DNA from: Varibaculum cambriense | GTDB lineage: Bacteria > Actinomycetota > Actinomycetes > Actinomycetales > Actinomycetaceae | Assembly (NCBI RefSeq): GCF_002848005.1 | Contig: NZ_PKHX01000002.1 | Coordinates: 62,001 to 126,000, forward strand | Direction: 5' to 3' | Length of the DNA stretch: 64,000 nucleotides | Shown here: positions 19,024-28,968 of the stretch, one piece after another | How positions within the stretch are numbered: the first letter of the stretch is position 1 | How the letters are laid out: each line of letters begins with the position of its first letter | The notes under the pieces: generated by a model | Seen by the model: only the letters and a program-made list of their open reading frames with translations | Told to the model about the DNA's origin: nothing | Database searches by the model: none | Position numbers and translations under genes: made by a program

Positions 19024-20802
19024 CTACTGTTCGTACTCACAAACATAACCGGCTTTCCCGCTGATCCTGGCTGCGGCATCGGGAGCCTCAAACATATTGT
19101 CGCGTTCGTCGTTCCACGACCACTGACCTCTAATCTTCCACAACAGCAGATAGAACTCCGGTGCACCGTCTAAATCAGTATGCGAGGGTTCGCCCGGGAA
19201 CCAGTTCTGATATGACCATTCTTCACCAGTCACCCAGTGGGCAAAAACCCCATTATCTCTTTCGGAAGTGTATCCACCCATCCAGGCGAACTCGATTCCT
19301 TTAGATTCAACTAACGAAATTATCTGCTGTTCTTCCTGTTGGCTGGTGATCGTCACCAAATGCCCGCCCTTACTCATGCAGATATTATTGGCCTCGGACC
19401 AGGTCTTATCTTCTCTAAACGCCTCATAGCGGCTCTTGTGCTTCTCCACGCCAGTACGTTTAACCGGTGTAAAAGCAAAACCGTCCTTAATGGCACCTAG
19501 TTTAAAGTCATCGGCATCACCGATCAGTGCCGAAATAGTCCGCTGTGCATAGGGGTCGGCTTTGGCATCAGAAGTATATTCAATGGTGTAAAGATTCTTT
19601 TGCCGAGAGCTAATCTTTTCCAGGACTTCACTCATGTCGGAAATCGAATTAATATCCCACAGATATCCTTTGGTTTGATCTGCGATTTGCTGCAAGGTGT
19701 CCAAATCAGATTCGGAGCTACCGATCAAGTAGATGGGAACTGCCTTTTCCGTAGCCAAGCTGATTACTTCGTCTAGGGTGTGGGAACTAGAGTTTTCGAT
19801 CCCGTCGGTAAAGGCGATCACACAGTTCGATCCCGTGCGGTTGCCCGCATTTGCTACGCCCTCGTATAAAGCATCATAGAGAGCGGTGTCACCATCAGCG
19901 GTGATATTCGAGATCCCTGTCAATAACCGATTCTTTTCTCCGGTCAGGGTAGACATATACATCAGGTAGGTATCGAACGCCATTAGCTCCGCTTTATCGC
20001 CGACTTTATAGTCGAGGCTATTAACAAAGTTACGCATCGCGTTTTGCATCTCTCCCAAATCTTCCGACATGGAAGCCGACTTATCTAAGAGCACCTCGAA
20101 ACCTACGCCCTGGTTATCTTTGATCCTCTCTATTTTCTTTATCTCGCGTTTTATTTCACCCCCGCCCGCTATTTTTTCTTTTATCGCCGCGGTGGGAGAT
20201 TTAAGCGTTAGTTCTTGCTGATCGCTGTCGGTCAAAGACAAGTAAAGGCGCACCGTCGGATATTGAGAGACATCGGTACTTACTATTTCTAAATCATAGT
20301 CGGCATGGTTTTCGGTTAACTCTGCTCGCAGCGAGTCATAATCGGCAGTGGTGCCGGAAACCGGCGACACAAATTTCGCGTAATACAACCAGCCCCCTAG
20401 GGTTAGCACTAGCACTAGTGCCAAGGCGCTGGCCAAGCCAATGATCAGACCCCGATTTTTCCGGTTAGTGGCCGCAGCGGCATTTGCCATCGGCGCCGCA
20501 TAGCCGGCCGCAGGCGGCACCTGGTAGGGGTATCCCCCCGGATAGGGATATCCCGAGGAAGAGGCGCCCGCAGCCGGGTACCCGGGGATCGACTGCCCGG
20601 GATGGGGCGAGGCCGCGGGAGGATATTGACCAGGATAGGCGCTGGAGCCCGGGTAACTATTAGAGAGAGGGGGCTGATTCTGCGGATCATTTCCTTTGCT
20701 AGTTGCCGGTGCGGTGCTTCCGGGTTCTAGACGAGCCCCACATTTATTACAAAAATCTGCCGCGTCAGGATTGTCATTGCCACATTGCGAACAAAAAGCC
20801 AT
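19024..20802 (-). CDS. Zinc-ribbon, VWA and C-type lectin domain membrane protein
   Basis: The 592-residue protein combines three domains. A zinc ribbon uses Cys4, Cys7, Cys18 and Cys21. A Pro/Gly/Tyr-rich linker leads to one membrane helix at about 118-141, so the ribbon is cytoplasmic and the rest extracellular. A von Willebrand A domain follows with an intact MIDAS site: Asp240-x-Ser242-x-Ser244, Thr306 and Asp333. Residues about 455-590 form a C-type-lectin-like domain with EPS near 538-540 and WND at 563-565, the usual calcium/sugar motif positions. This suggests an envelope protein that binds glycan or protein ligands outside the cell. It is the first gene of an operon with the GH3 lipoprotein. 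The exact role is unknown. Confidence 0.9.
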   Translation of the reverse strand: MAFCSQCGNDNPDAADFCNKCGARLEPGSTAPATSKGNDPQNQPPLSNSYPGSSAYPGQYPPAASPHPGQSIPGYPAAGASSSGYPYPGGYPYQVPPAAGYAAPMANAAAATNRKNRGLIIGLASALALVLVLTLGGWLYYAKFVSPVSGTTADYDSLRAELTENHADYDLEIVSTDVSQYPTVRLYLSLTDSDQQELTLKSPTAAIKEKIAGGGEIKREIKKIERIKDNQGVGFEVLLDKSASMSEDLGEMQNAMRNFVNSLDYKVGDKAELMAFDTYLMYMSTLTGEKNRLLTGISNITADGDTALYDALYEGVANAGNRTGSNCVIAFTDGIENSSSHTLDEVISLATEKAVPIYLIGSSESDLDTLQQIADQTKGYLWDINSISDMSEVLEKISSRQKNLYTIEYTSDAKADPYAQRTISALIGDADDFKLGAIKDGFAFTPVKRTGVEKHKSRYEAFREDKTWSEANNICMSKGGHLVTITSQQEEQQIISLVESKGIEFAWMGGYTSERDNGVFAHWVTGEEWSYQNWFPGEPSHTDLDGAPEFYLLLWKIRGQWSWNDERDNMFEAPDAAARISGKAGYVCEYEQ

Positions 20803-20947
20803 CTTTCTTATTCCTTAAAACGGGGAGGTTTCGGGATTTAACAATAAATCCAACAGCTCTCAGTTTAACCCGCAGAGCAAACCAATGTTTATGCCATAGC
20901 GAATTAGATCCGAAAAACGTTTACCGGTATTAGTTTTTAGACAGCAA

Positions 20948-23131
20948 TCAAGGTAACCACAGGGTACCGTCCCCGGCTGCCAATAGATTATTGCCTATCC
21001 CATAGGAAATAGCTCGGTCAGCAAGCTCGACAACCTGCGGGGTTACCGGAGAAATACCATAAAGCAACTTAAAGGCTTCACCTATAATTTCTGTCCGCTC
21101 CATACTATTAGTACGAGAAATCTGCCACCGCAAGGCGTTAACTACCTCTGTTAAGGTCAACGATTCCAATTTGCGGGGCAATCCGATCGGGGATTGCAGG
21201 GCAGTATTCCAGTTGAGGGGATCGACCCCAGCTGGCCAGACAGTGCGCATTCCGGGCTCTGATATCAGATGTAAAGCGGGTCCGAGACAGCGACTGATTT
21301 CCTCTGGTCGCTGATCGTGATATTCAATCCGGTACTTCTGACACAGCCGGCGCGCTAAAAATTCCAGCGGCATGGGGCCTTCGGCACTAATAATACTTTT
21401 GGCAAAAGAGGTGGTAGAGCCAGCCACCGCTGGTTCATCGAGGCGCTGTTTCGGGCGAGTAAAACGGGGTTGATAGTCAAAATATCCGCGAACTCGAATG
21501 GTAATTAGCCGGGTTGAAGGCTGCCGATCGGCATCAGCCAAAATTTCCCGGGGCTTATGGGGGGCAGCGGGAGGTACCCGGGAGGGTGCCAGCGGACTTT
21601 GGGCAGCTCTCCGCAGGGCGGATTCTGCGGGGGATAAGGATAATTCGGAGGCTTCCGATTGGGCAACTAGCAGACTAGCCGGCATTTCATCCGCTACTTC
21701 CGCAAAAGCCGAACGGGGTGCCTTTGGTTGCGCAGCCGGCTGCGCGGCTAAGATACTCTCGGTTCCATTGTTACTGGCCACAGTGTGATTTTTGCGCGCC
21801 ACGAACTCTTCGAAACTCATATTTAGCTTGGAATCAAAACCCATTTTTTGGAAGTAATCCCAGATAGCAGCATCATCCAGGGGAGTTGGCTCGGCTGGGG
21901 TAGATTCGGGTGCGGCAGCTGTCGGCATTACTTCTGCTGCCGCCGCAGGTGCCGCAGTGGGCGAAGGGTTTGCCGGTGGGGCTGCCGGCTGCGGGGGTAC
22001 CGCTGGCTTGGGGGGCTCCGCACTTGGCAAGGGCTGCTCTAAGGGCGGCGAAGGAGCCAATCGCATCTGGTTACTTGCCGGGACTGGAAGCTGCGGGGAA
22101 GGATCCCGGCGAACCAGGGAGCGGCGAGGAGGAAACTCGCTCTTAGAAGCCAAAACATTAGCTGGGCTAGTTTCTGTTTTTACTGGGGAAGAGGCCGCCA
22201 TAGCAGTATTGGCGACGGGATCTGGTGCCGCTTCCGTTCGCTGCTCCGGGGCAGGAGCTGGGCGCTGAACGGGAAGCCAAGGCATTTGTCCGCGCGGCGC
22301 GCTCCAGTCGGCGTGAGCAGAATCAGCGGGTTCTGCGGCAGCGGTTGCTTCCGCGGGAGTGCCCTGGTCAGAAACCGGCTCCGCTTCCCCTGGCTGTGGC
22401 GCAGGGACTATATTTTGCGTCGCTATCACCTCGGCAGTAGCCGGAGGATTTTCGACAGTACCATTTTCGGCCGCGTAGGCCGCCGATACCATAGCAGCAA
22501 GTCCCATTCCTAAGCTTTGAGTATTATCGACAGCTGGCGCAGTTACTTCCGGAGCCGCCTCCCAGGCGGGCTGCGCCGGGTTAACCTGCGGTAAACCTCC
22601 CTCGGGACTAGCAAAACTGTCTGGGGGGTAGCTATGTGACGTGGCAAACTGCCCAGAGACTGCCGGCGCTGGCGCGGGTGCCGGGTTTTCCGGTGCCCCC
22701 GGCTGGGACCCCGGCTGGGAAGAGGCGGGAGCTACTGGAGACGTGGCTGCTGGAGCGGGCGTTTCCGGTGGCGGCGCCGGTGCTGGCCGCGTTTTCCTCT
22801 TTCCTTCACCCGCGGATTTTTTTCCTAAATCGGGGATTGCTTCTAAGACCAGAGAAGCCGGGTTTTGCGAAATTGACTGTCCGGCTTTCATCCACAGCCC
22901 AAAAACCTGTTCCGCAAGTTTAGCTTTGCCAGCAAGCATTGCTGCCAAAGCCACCGTATCTACCAGTCGCTTCACCTGCCAGCGCGGTAGCTGCCCTGCC
23001 GCGAGCGCGCTGCGTGCCTGCTCAATACTGACTCGCAGATCCTGTAGACGGGGATCGTCAAGTTGGGGTTTTAGCTGTTCCGATACTTCCAGGCAACGCT
23101 TCGCCACTTTTGCTACCGTCAGTTTAGCCAT
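20948..23131 (-). CDS. Pro/Ala-rich protein with C-terminal winged-helix-like (DUF3320-like) domain
   Basis: No close family is recognised for this 727-residue protein. Residues 1-105 are helical and soluble. Residues about 105-420 are a long Pro/Ala/Glu-rich low-complexity region. A short conserved-looking helical segment (DDAAIWDYFQKMGF) follows near 425. The last 180 residues, from about 547, look folded. Within them the stretch SIISAEGPMPLEFLARRLCQ near 570-590 resembles the winged-helix DUF3320 domain found at the end of some large helicase-like proteins, suggesting nucleic-acid or protein binding. There is no signal peptide or membrane segment. It overlaps the upstream HAD-like gene by 8 bases, so the two are translationally coupled. 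Confidence 0.75.
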   Translation of the reverse strand: MAKLTVAKVAKRCLEVSEQLKPQLDDPRLQDLRVSIEQARSALAAGQLPRWQVKRLVDTVALAAMLAGKAKLAEQVFGLWMKAGQSISQNPASLVLEAIPDLGKKSAGEGKRKTRPAPAPPPETPAPAATSPVAPASSQPGSQPGAPENPAPAPAPAVSGQFATSHSYPPDSFASPEGGLPQVNPAQPAWEAAPEVTAPAVDNTQSLGMGLAAMVSAAYAAENGTVENPPATAEVIATQNIVPAPQPGEAEPVSDQGTPAEATAAAEPADSAHADWSAPRGQMPWLPVQRPAPAPEQRTEAAPDPVANTAMAASSPVKTETSPANVLASKSEFPPRRSLVRRDPSPQLPVPASNQMRLAPSPPLEQPLPSAEPPKPAVPPQPAAPPANPSPTAAPAAAAEVMPTAAAPESTPAEPTPLDDAAIWDYFQKMGFDSKLNMSFEEFVARKNHTVASNNGTESILAAQPAAQPKAPRSAFAEVADEMPASLLVAQSEASELSLSPAESALRRAAQSPLAPSRVPPAAPHKPREILADADRQPSTRLITIRVRGYFDYQPRFTRPKQRLDEPAVAGSTTSFAKSIISAEGPMPLEFLARRLCQKYRIEYHDQRPEEISRCLGPALHLISEPGMRTVWPAGVDPLNWNTALQSPIGLPRKLESLTLTEVVNALRWQISRTNSMERTEIIGEAFKLLYGISPVTPQVVELADRAISYGIGNNLLAAGDGTLWLP

Positions 23132-23894
23132 GGCGCTTTGCCCCCTTTCGCAAACTTAAACACATCACCATTGAGGGGGTAACCAGCCAAGCGGCAACTC
23201 GCCCTGAACTTACCAGTCGAGCTGCTTTTCGAGCCTCGCGTCTGCCCGGTTCCCGCTCCGTTTGCGGTATCTGCGAAAACCATTTTAGCAGGTGGGTAAC
23301 TTCGCGATCTATCCCGCACATAATATGGGGAGAAACCAATAGAGCGCACTGGGGAGAGCGTAATTTCTTGCGAGTTTGGCGGGCTACTTCCTCGGTTAAA
23401 TAATCATCTACCCAGGCAAAACTGGTGTTTCCGGCAGCAGCCATAACTTCGGGAAACTTTGCCCGGGGATCACCGTTGGGGCAACGCACCCAAGGAAGAT
23501 TCTTCGAAATCCCCAGCAGTGGGGAAAGATGCTGATTCGCCCACTCATTCCAGGAGGTCGCCCACCGCACCTCGAAATATTTACCGAGTTCCCGCAGGCG
23601 CGGGCCCAGTAGGCGGGAAAGCACCACGTTTACATTAAAGGAATCATCTGGTTGTAGATGTACCAAGTGGGCACGGAGTAGCGGATTGAGGATGCGCCGA
23701 CCGGCCCTCCCCCACAGATTTAAAGGACCATCTACATCCAGAAACAGGATCGGCTGTTCGCAAGCTGCTTCTTTTTCCCCGCTGCTTTTGGCAGCTGTTG
23801 GTTCCGTAGATTTAATTTGCGATGAGGCCGTATCATCAGCAGCATTGGATATCTCGGGTCGTAACCCGGCCTTTTCCTCCGCTACTGCACTCAC
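23124..23894 (-). CDS. HAD-like hydrolase domain protein
   Basis: This 256-residue protein carries the HAD motif I LFLDVDGPLN at about residues 50-59, with the two aspartates needed for phosphotransfer. The following arrangement (RWATSWNEWANQHLSPLLG, then FAWVDDYL) matches the small actinobacterial HAD proteins related to the HAD domain of RNA-repair proteins. The substrate is unknown. The start is a GTG (23892-23894) with an AAGGAGG site just upstream. The first 48 residues are disordered in appearance. The C-terminal 30 residues are rich in Arg/Ala and hydrophobic residues and look unrelated to the HAD fold. It overlaps the downstream Pro/Ala-rich gene by 8 bases. Confidence 0.8.
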   Translation of the reverse strand: MSAVAEEKAGLRPEISNAADDTASSQIKSTEPTAAKSSGEKEAACEQPILFLDVDGPLNLWGRAGRRILNPLLRAHLVHLQPDDSFNVNVVLSRLLGPRLRELGKYFEVRWATSWNEWANQHLSPLLGISKNLPWVRCPNGDPRAKFPEVMAAAGNTSFAWVDDYLTEEVARQTRKKLRSPQCALLVSPHIMCGIDREVTHLLKWFSQIPQTEREPGRREARKAARLVSSGRVAAWLVTPSMVMCLSLRKGAKRHG

Positions 23895-23989
23895 GCGCCC
23901 TCCTTAAACTTCTAACTCCACATTATAGCGAGATGATAAGCAAGGGAGGTACTGGAGGAAAAGATTACGGGTGGGCAATAAGGCGCGGT

Positions 23990-26464
23990 CTACTTGCCGT
24001 TGAAGGTAAATTCCTTTTCCCCGTCCTCGGTTTCGCGCACATCTACCAAGATTTCTTGGCCAGGCTCGATATCTCCGAAAAGAATCTTTTCGCTGAGGGC
24101 GTCCTCGATATCGCGCTGGATAGTACGCCGCAAAGGACGCGCCCCCAGCACCGGATCGAAACCGCGAGTGGCTAGTTCTTCGCGAGCCGCATCGGTGAGC
24201 TTTAAGGTCATGTCTTGCTCTTGGGTGCGTTCTTGCAGTTTCGTGATCATCAAGTCCACAATCTCGCGGATTTCTTCCATCCCCAGTTGCGGGAACACGA
24301 TTACTTCATCTACCCGGTTGAGGAACTCGGGACGGAACTGCTGCTTGAGCTCTTCCTGTACCCGATTCTTCATCCGCTGATAGGAACCGACCTGGTCGTT
24401 ATCGACCTGGAAACCGGTTTGCACCCCTTTATTGATTTCGCGGGTACCCAGGTTGGTGGTCATGATGATTACAGTGTTCTTGAAATCAACCATCCGCCCT
24501 TGAGAATCAGTCAGCCGCCCGTCCTCTAGCACTTGCAAAAGAGTGTTGAAAATATCGGCATGCGCTTTTTCGATCTCGTCAAAAAGTACCACTGAGAAGG
24601 GCTTGCGGCGCACCTTTTCGGTCAGCTGTCCGCCCTCGTCATAACCGACATATCCGGGAGGCGCTCCAAACAGGCGGGAAGAAGTGTGCTTTTCCCCGAA
24701 CTCCGACATGTCCAGCTGAATTAGCGCCGACTCGTCACCAAAGAGGAACTCGGCCAGAGTCTTCGCCAACTCGGTTTTACCCACCCCGGTGGGGCCGGCA
24801 AAGATAAAGGAACCGCCAGGCCGATTCGGGTCTTTCAGCCCGGCGCGGGTACGGCGAATAGATTTCGAAAGGGCACTGACCGCCTCGTTTTGGCCGATAA
24901 CCCGCTTGTGCAGCTCATCTTCCATATGTAGCAGCTTCGCGCTTTCTTTCTCAGTCAGCTTAAACACCGGAATGCCGGTGGACATTGCCAAGATTTCCGC
25001 AATGGCATCTTCATCCACGGTGCCAATCCGGTCGCCCTCCCCGGACTTCCAGTCGGCCTCCAGCTGGGCGCGTTTTTCGCCCAGTTGCTTTTCTTCATCA
25101 CGCAGACGCGCGGCCTTCTCGAAGTCTTGGGCATCAATCGCGGCCTCTTTATCGCGGCGCGCCTCATTGATTTTTTCGTCCATTTCCCGAATCTCAGGAG
25201 GAGCGGTCATCCGGTGAATCCGCAGACGCGCCCCGGCCTCATCAATCAAATCGATGGCCTTATCAGGCAGGTAGCGATCCGAAATATAGCGGTCGGACAA
25301 AGAGGCTGCCGCCCGAATCGCATCATCGGTAATTATTACCCGGTGGTGCGCCTCGTAACGATCCCGCAGACCGGTCAAGATCTTCACCGTATCTTCCACG
25401 CTGGGCTGTTCCACCTGGACTGGCTGGAACCGCCGCTCCAAGGCCGCATCTTTTTCAATATATTTACGGTATTCCTCGGTGGTGGTGGCCCCAATGGTCT
25501 GCAGTTCCCCCCGCGCCAACATGGGCTTGAGGATGGAAGCCGCATCGATCGCGCCCTCGGCCGCCCCGGCGCCTACCAGGGTGTGGATCTCATCGATGAA
25601 CAGAATAATGTCCCCGCGGGTACGGATTTCTTTCAGAACCTTCTTCAGGCGCTCCTCGAAGTCACCGCGGTAACGCGACCCGGCGATCAACGATCCCATA
25701 TCCAGGGAGTAAATATGCTTGTCTTTAAGGGTTTCGGGGACATCTCCACGCACAATCGCCTGCGCGAGTCCCTCTACTACCGCGGTCTTGCCGACCCCGG
25801 GTTCCCCGATCAAGACCGGGTTGTTCTTAGTGCGTCGCGAGAGGATCTGCATGACCCGTTCCATCTCGTTAACCCGCCCAATAACCGGATCGAGTTTGTT
25901 TTCCCGCGCCGCCTCGGACAGGTTACGGCCAAACTGGTCAAGGATGGCTGAACCGGACTTTTGCGGCTTCTGGGTGCCGGTACCCACCCCCACGGTTTCT
26001 CCGCCCGCTTCGTTTTGCCCCGCTCCCGGGTAACCCGAGAGCAGATGAATCACGTTTTGGCGGATGCTTCCCAGGTCAGCGCCCAGGTTGGTAAGCACCT
26101 GATTGGCGACTCCCTCTCCCTCGCGAATCAGCCCCAACAGGATATGTTCAGTGCCAATATAGTTGTGCCCCAGCTGCAGGGCTTCTCGCATTGACAGTTC
26201 CAGGACTTTCTTGGCGCGCGGAGTAAAGGGGATGTGGTCTTTCGAATCGTTCTCGCCCTTGCCGATAATCTCAATGACCTGATCGCGCACGCCCTCGAGG
26301 GAAATGTTTGCCATTTCTAAGGCTTTTGCGGCTACGCCTTCGCCCTCGCGAATCAGCCCCAACAGGATATGTTCGGTACCGATATAGTTATGCTCCAGGC
26401 TGCGCGCCTCGTCTTGCGCCAGCACCACTACCCGGCGCGCCCGATCTGTAAAGCGTTCGAACAT
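23990..26464 (-). CDS. clpC: ATP-dependent Clp protease ATP-binding subunit ClpC
   Basis: ClpC is a hexameric unfoldase that feeds proteins to ClpP. The 824-residue protein has two N-terminal Clp repeats, both containing [18 protein letters not shown] and nearly identical at DNA level. The first AAA+ domain has Walker A GEPGVGKT near residue 216-223. A UVR-like middle region follows ([15 protein letters not shown]). The second AAA+ domain has Walker A GPTGVGKT near 556-563 and the [13 protein letters not shown] pore region. Length and order match actinobacterial ClpC1. CtsR and McsAB genes are not adjacent, and in Actinobacteria regulation is usually by ClgR or HspR. It appears to be transcribed alone. 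Confidence 0.97.
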   Translation of the reverse strand: MFERFTDRARRVVVLAQDEARSLEHNYIGTEHILLGLIREGEGVAAKALEMANISLEGVRDQVIEIIGKGENDSKDHIPFTPRAKKVLELSMREALQLGHNYIGTEHILLGLIREGEGVANQVLTNLGADLGSIRQNVIHLLSGYPGAGQNEAGGETVGVGTGTQKPQKSGSAILDQFGRNLSEAARENKLDPVIGRVNEMERVMQILSRRTKNNPVLIGEPGVGKTAVVEGLAQAIVRGDVPETLKDKHIYSLDMGSLIAGSRYRGDFEERLKKVLKEIRTRGDIILFIDEIHTLVGAGAAEGAIDAASILKPMLARGELQTIGATTTEEYRKYIEKDAALERRFQPVQVEQPSVEDTVKILTGLRDRYEAHHRVIITDDAIRAAASLSDRYISDRYLPDKAIDLIDEAGARLRIHRMTAPPEIREMDEKINEARRDKEAAIDAQDFEKAARLRDEEKQLGEKRAQLEADWKSGEGDRIGTVDEDAIAEILAMSTGIPVFKLTEKESAKLLHMEDELHKRVIGQNEAVSALSKSIRRTRAGLKDPNRPGGSFIFAGPTGVGKTELAKTLAEFLFGDESALIQLDMSEFGEKHTSSRLFGAPPGYVGYDEGGQLTEKVRRKPFSVVLFDEIEKAHADIFNTLLQVLEDGRLTDSQGRMVDFKNTVIIMTTNLGTREINKGVQTGFQVDNDQVGSYQRMKNRVQEELKQQFRPEFLNRVDEVIVFPQLGMEEIREIVDLMITKLQERTQEQDMTLKLTDAAREELATRGFDPVLGARPLRRTIQRDIEDALSEKILFGDIEPGQEILVDVRETEDGEKEFTFNGK

Positions 26465-26687
26465 TTTACTCCTTGACCTTTGGAGAGGATTCTTTCGGTT
26501 AGGGAATTAACTCCACTATGTACATTATTAGCTTTTTGCCCTCCCTCTCACCTGGTTTCACTACCGGCTAAGGTTATTTTTTCTGAGGACGAGGGCGGCG
26601 GGCTAGCAAAGGAGTTGCTCCAGTGGGGAGAGATAACCTCCGCTATCTGCGCTTTAGGGTTTCCCCGGGATTTATCTGCGGGTTTTC

Positions 26688-27401
26688 CTAGAGATAGCAA
26701 CCCAGGGTTACTGCCAGCAATAGCACCACTGACAGCACGGTTACCAGCAGGTTTCCTATTATTTGGGTGCGTTTAACGGTAGTGGTGGCGCGCTGGCGAT
26801 CCACCAGGTCCGGGAGGGCTTGCCCCAGTTTTTTGCGTCCTCGTCTACCGGAGATCACGGCCACCAGGTGCAGAGCCCAGCCGATTATCGCTCCTACCAG
26901 GGCGCCCCCGAGGTGTCCTTGCCAAGACACATTGGGGATCACGAACCCGATCAGCAGGTTGATTATCAGCAGGCCCCCCAAAGCGCTGGAGGAGGCATGC
27001 AGATTGCGGGTGTAGACGAAGACGCCCGCGCACAGCCCCAGGACTGCCCCGGAAGCACCTACTACCGCCTGCTGCTGCCCCGTAATGAGCGCCCACACCA
27101 GGGTGCCGAGCGATCCTCCCCAGGCAGAGAGCAGGTAGATCAGCAGGATCTGATAGTTGCTCATCACCCGGCGGGCGAGCTCGCCCAGGATGTACAAGAA
27201 CGCCATATTGGAGGCTAAATGTACGATCCCCCCATGCAAGAAGGCTGCCGTCAAGAAGCGCCAAGGCTCAGTGAATCCCAAGGCGGGGTAGAACAGGAAC
27301 TGTTCTACCAGACCCGGAGCCAACCATGAAGCCACATAGACAATCCCACAGGCAATGATGAGGGCGTTGATTACATTGACGCGGCTATTAGAGTTCGCCA
27401 T
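26688..27401 (-). CDS. Rhomboid family intramembrane serine protease
   Basis: This 237-residue protein has six or seven membrane segments and all rhomboid hallmarks: HGGIVHLASNM (residues 56-66), the nucleophile Ser117 in GASGAVLG, and the catalytic His163 in GHLGGALVGA. Rhomboids cut membrane proteins within or next to their membrane helices. The natural substrate is unknown here. The last membrane segment is followed directly by the stop. It lies 50 bases downstream of the cyclophilin gene on the same strand, so co-transcription is likely. Confidence 0.94.
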   Translation of the reverse strand: MANSNSRVNVINALIIACGIVYVASWLAPGLVEQFLFYPALGFTEPWRFLTAAFLHGGIVHLASNMAFLYILGELARRVMSNYQILLIYLLSAWGGSLGTLVWALITGQQQAVVGASGAVLGLCAGVFVYTRNLHASSSALGGLLIINLLIGFVIPNVSWQGHLGGALVGAIIGWALHLVAVISGRRGRKKLGQALPDLVDRQRATTTVKRTQIIGNLLVTVLSVVLLLAVTLGCYL

Positions 27402-27451
27402 TTGTCCCGATACGAGGTTTTACCCGCCGAAAAATTGGCGGAAACCGCAGC

Positions 27452-27961
27452 TTATTCGGTGATTTCGATGGATTCGATAGTGATGTCATCCAGCGGACGG
27501 TCGCGCCCATCGGTGCTCACCGCGGCGATCGCATCAACCACGTCGCGGGAAGCCTGGTCGGTTACTTTACCGAACACGGTGTGCTTGCCGTTTAGCCATT
27601 CGGTAGGTACCTGGGTGATGAAGAACTGGGATCCGTTGGTTCCGGGACCGGCATTGGCCATGCCTAGCACATAGGGTTCATTGAAGGTCAGTTCCGGTAC
27701 GATCTCGTCGCCGAAACGGTAGCCGGGGCCGCCAGTTCCGGTGCCTAGGGGATCGCCAGTCTGAATCATAAATCCCTGGATTACGCGGTGGAAAATCACC
27801 CCGTCATAGAGAGGTTCATTGGATTTCAGCCCGGTGGCGGGGTTTTGCCATTCGCGTTCACCGGTGGCTAAACCCTTGAAGTTGTTGACCGTAATCGGAG
27901 TTTTATCCGGAAATAGTTCGACCTTAATGTCGCCTTTTGAAGTGTGAATTGTTGCTTCCAT
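27452..27961 (-). CDS. ppiA: Peptidyl-prolyl cis-trans isomerase, cyclophilin type
   Basis: This 169-residue cytoplasmic cyclophilin speeds prolyl bond rotation during folding. The active-site stretch FHRVIQGFMIQTGDPLGTG (about residues 54-72) carries the catalytic arginine, phenylalanine and glutamine. The later GPGTNGSQFFI and HTVFGKV motifs are also intact. There is no signal peptide. Length matches the single-domain bacterial family. An AGGATAAG ribosome site precedes the ATG. The rhomboid protease gene follows on the same strand. Confidence 0.96.
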   Translation of the reverse strand: MEATIHTSKGDIKVELFPDKTPITVNNFKGLATGEREWQNPATGLKSNEPLYDGVIFHRVIQGFMIQTGDPLGTGTGGPGYRFGDEIVPELTFNEPYVLGMANAGPGTNGSQFFITQVPTEWLNGKHTVFGKVTDQASRDVVDAIAAVSTDGRDRPLDDITIESIEITE

Positions 27962-28133
27962 ACTTCTTATCCTTTCATGAAAGCCAAATTACCGATACTC
28001 AACCTTATCTAACAGTAGCTAAATCTGGGGACTATTCTTCCCACAAGCTGGGTGTTAACGTTTAGACTAATAGAGTACAAGTTGTCGCTGCCGAAGCGGA
28101 GTGCCTCGGTATGCCTAAGACAAAGGAGCGAAC

Positions 28134-28643
28134 ATGAAGACATGCTGCCCGTATAAGCTGTTCAAACAAGCGCGGAGTTTGGCAGATCAAGGCAAAGATA
28201 TGGTTATTGAGGGCGCTCAAGATCTGCAGGATAAAGTTAGCAGTGAACTAGTGCCGGGCGTCGAACAAGCGGTAGACAATATGCGTGACCAGTTACATGA
28301 GGTAAAGAAGCATTCCGAGAAGTCTTTGAAGGAGGCTGCTAAGCAAGTGAAGAAACAATCAGCAGAAACATTAGGTAAACCGAAACCCAAGCGGGGGCGT
28401 AAGACTCTCCTGTTCTTGGTGCTAGCGGCGGTAGCCGGTTGCGTTGGGTACCTCCTGTACCGGCGCTCGCAACCGGTTGATGATCCGTGGGCAGAGGAAT
28501 ATTGGGAGGATGTAGAAGTGAGCGAATTTGATCCGCAGGAAGCTGCCGAGAAAGCTCAGGACAAGGCCAAAGAGGTTGCAGAGAATGTAGCCGAGAAGGC
28601 CGATGAAGCCGTAGACGCGGTCAAAGACAAGGTTGAAAAGTAA
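28134..28643 (+). CDS. Small charged single-span membrane protein (YtxH-like appearance)
   Basis: This 169-residue protein is not assigned to a family with confidence. Residues 1-85 are a Lys/Glu/Gln-rich amphipathic helical region starting with MKTCCPY, which has two adjacent cysteines. A membrane helix spans about 90-110 (LLFLVLAAVAGCVGYLLY) and is followed by RRSQ. The C-terminal 55 residues are acidic and end in Ala/Lys/Glu repeats (DKAKEVAENVAEKADEAV) of apolipoprotein or coiled-coil type. This layout recalls YtxH-like and other envelope-stress proteins. The start follows AAAGGAG. A perfect 11-bp hairpin follows the gene, so it is probably monocistronic. Confidence 0.8.
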   Translation: MKTCCPYKLFKQARSLADQGKDMVIEGAQDLQDKVSSELVPGVEQAVDNMRDQLHEVKKHSEKSLKEAAKQVKKQSAETLGKPKPKRGRKTLLFLVLAAVAGCVGYLLYRRSQPVDDPWAEEYWEDVEVSEFDPQEAAEKAQDKAKEVAENVAEKADEAVDAVKDKVEK

Positions 28644-28671
28644 CCTGTAAGTCATTCAAATATTTGAAGCT

Positions 28672-28698
28672 GCCCTCCCTGCCCAAAGCAGGGAGGGC
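28672..28698 (+). terminator. Hairpin terminator after the 28134 gene
   Basis: An 11-bp perfect G+C-rich stem (28672-28682 with 28688-28698) with a 5-base loop is followed by ATTGTTA. It lies 28 bases after the stop codon. Confidence 0.75.
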
Positions 28699-28743
28699 AT
28701 TGTTATGCCAACTTCGCCCTGTAACCAAATGTAATAGCTTCGC

Positions 28744-28834
28744 GCGGGTCTGGCTCGGTAAAAGCACTCCGGGGACCCCGTGACCGGCTTCGCCGGTCAA
28801 GCCCCTCTCGTATCTTTTACCGGCCGCGACCCGC
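28744..28834. repeat. Palindromic element A
   Basis: The two ends are inverted repeats of 21 bases with 17 matches, following the pattern GGGTC-N5-CGGTAAAAG at the left and its complement at the right. Inside are CGGGG-A-CCCCG and a perfect 8-bp hairpin at 28781-28799. The left end is exactly complementary over 19 bases to the right end of element B. Confidence 0.7.
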
Positions 28835-28968
28835 CTGCCACGCTTTTCCCAGTACATATGCGGATTCGAAGCAACCAGAAAAAGATAAGACCCTCCACCG
28901 TGCTCCCTTTCAGGACAGATAAGAGAGCGGAAACGTTGTCCAGAAAACAATATTCTGGCGAAATATAA

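Noticed and set aside
26100..26400. Two nearly identical 60-base DNA stretches that look like a tandem repeat.
   Set aside because: They encode the two normal Clp N-terminal repeats of ClpC, so the similarity reflects the protein domain duplication.
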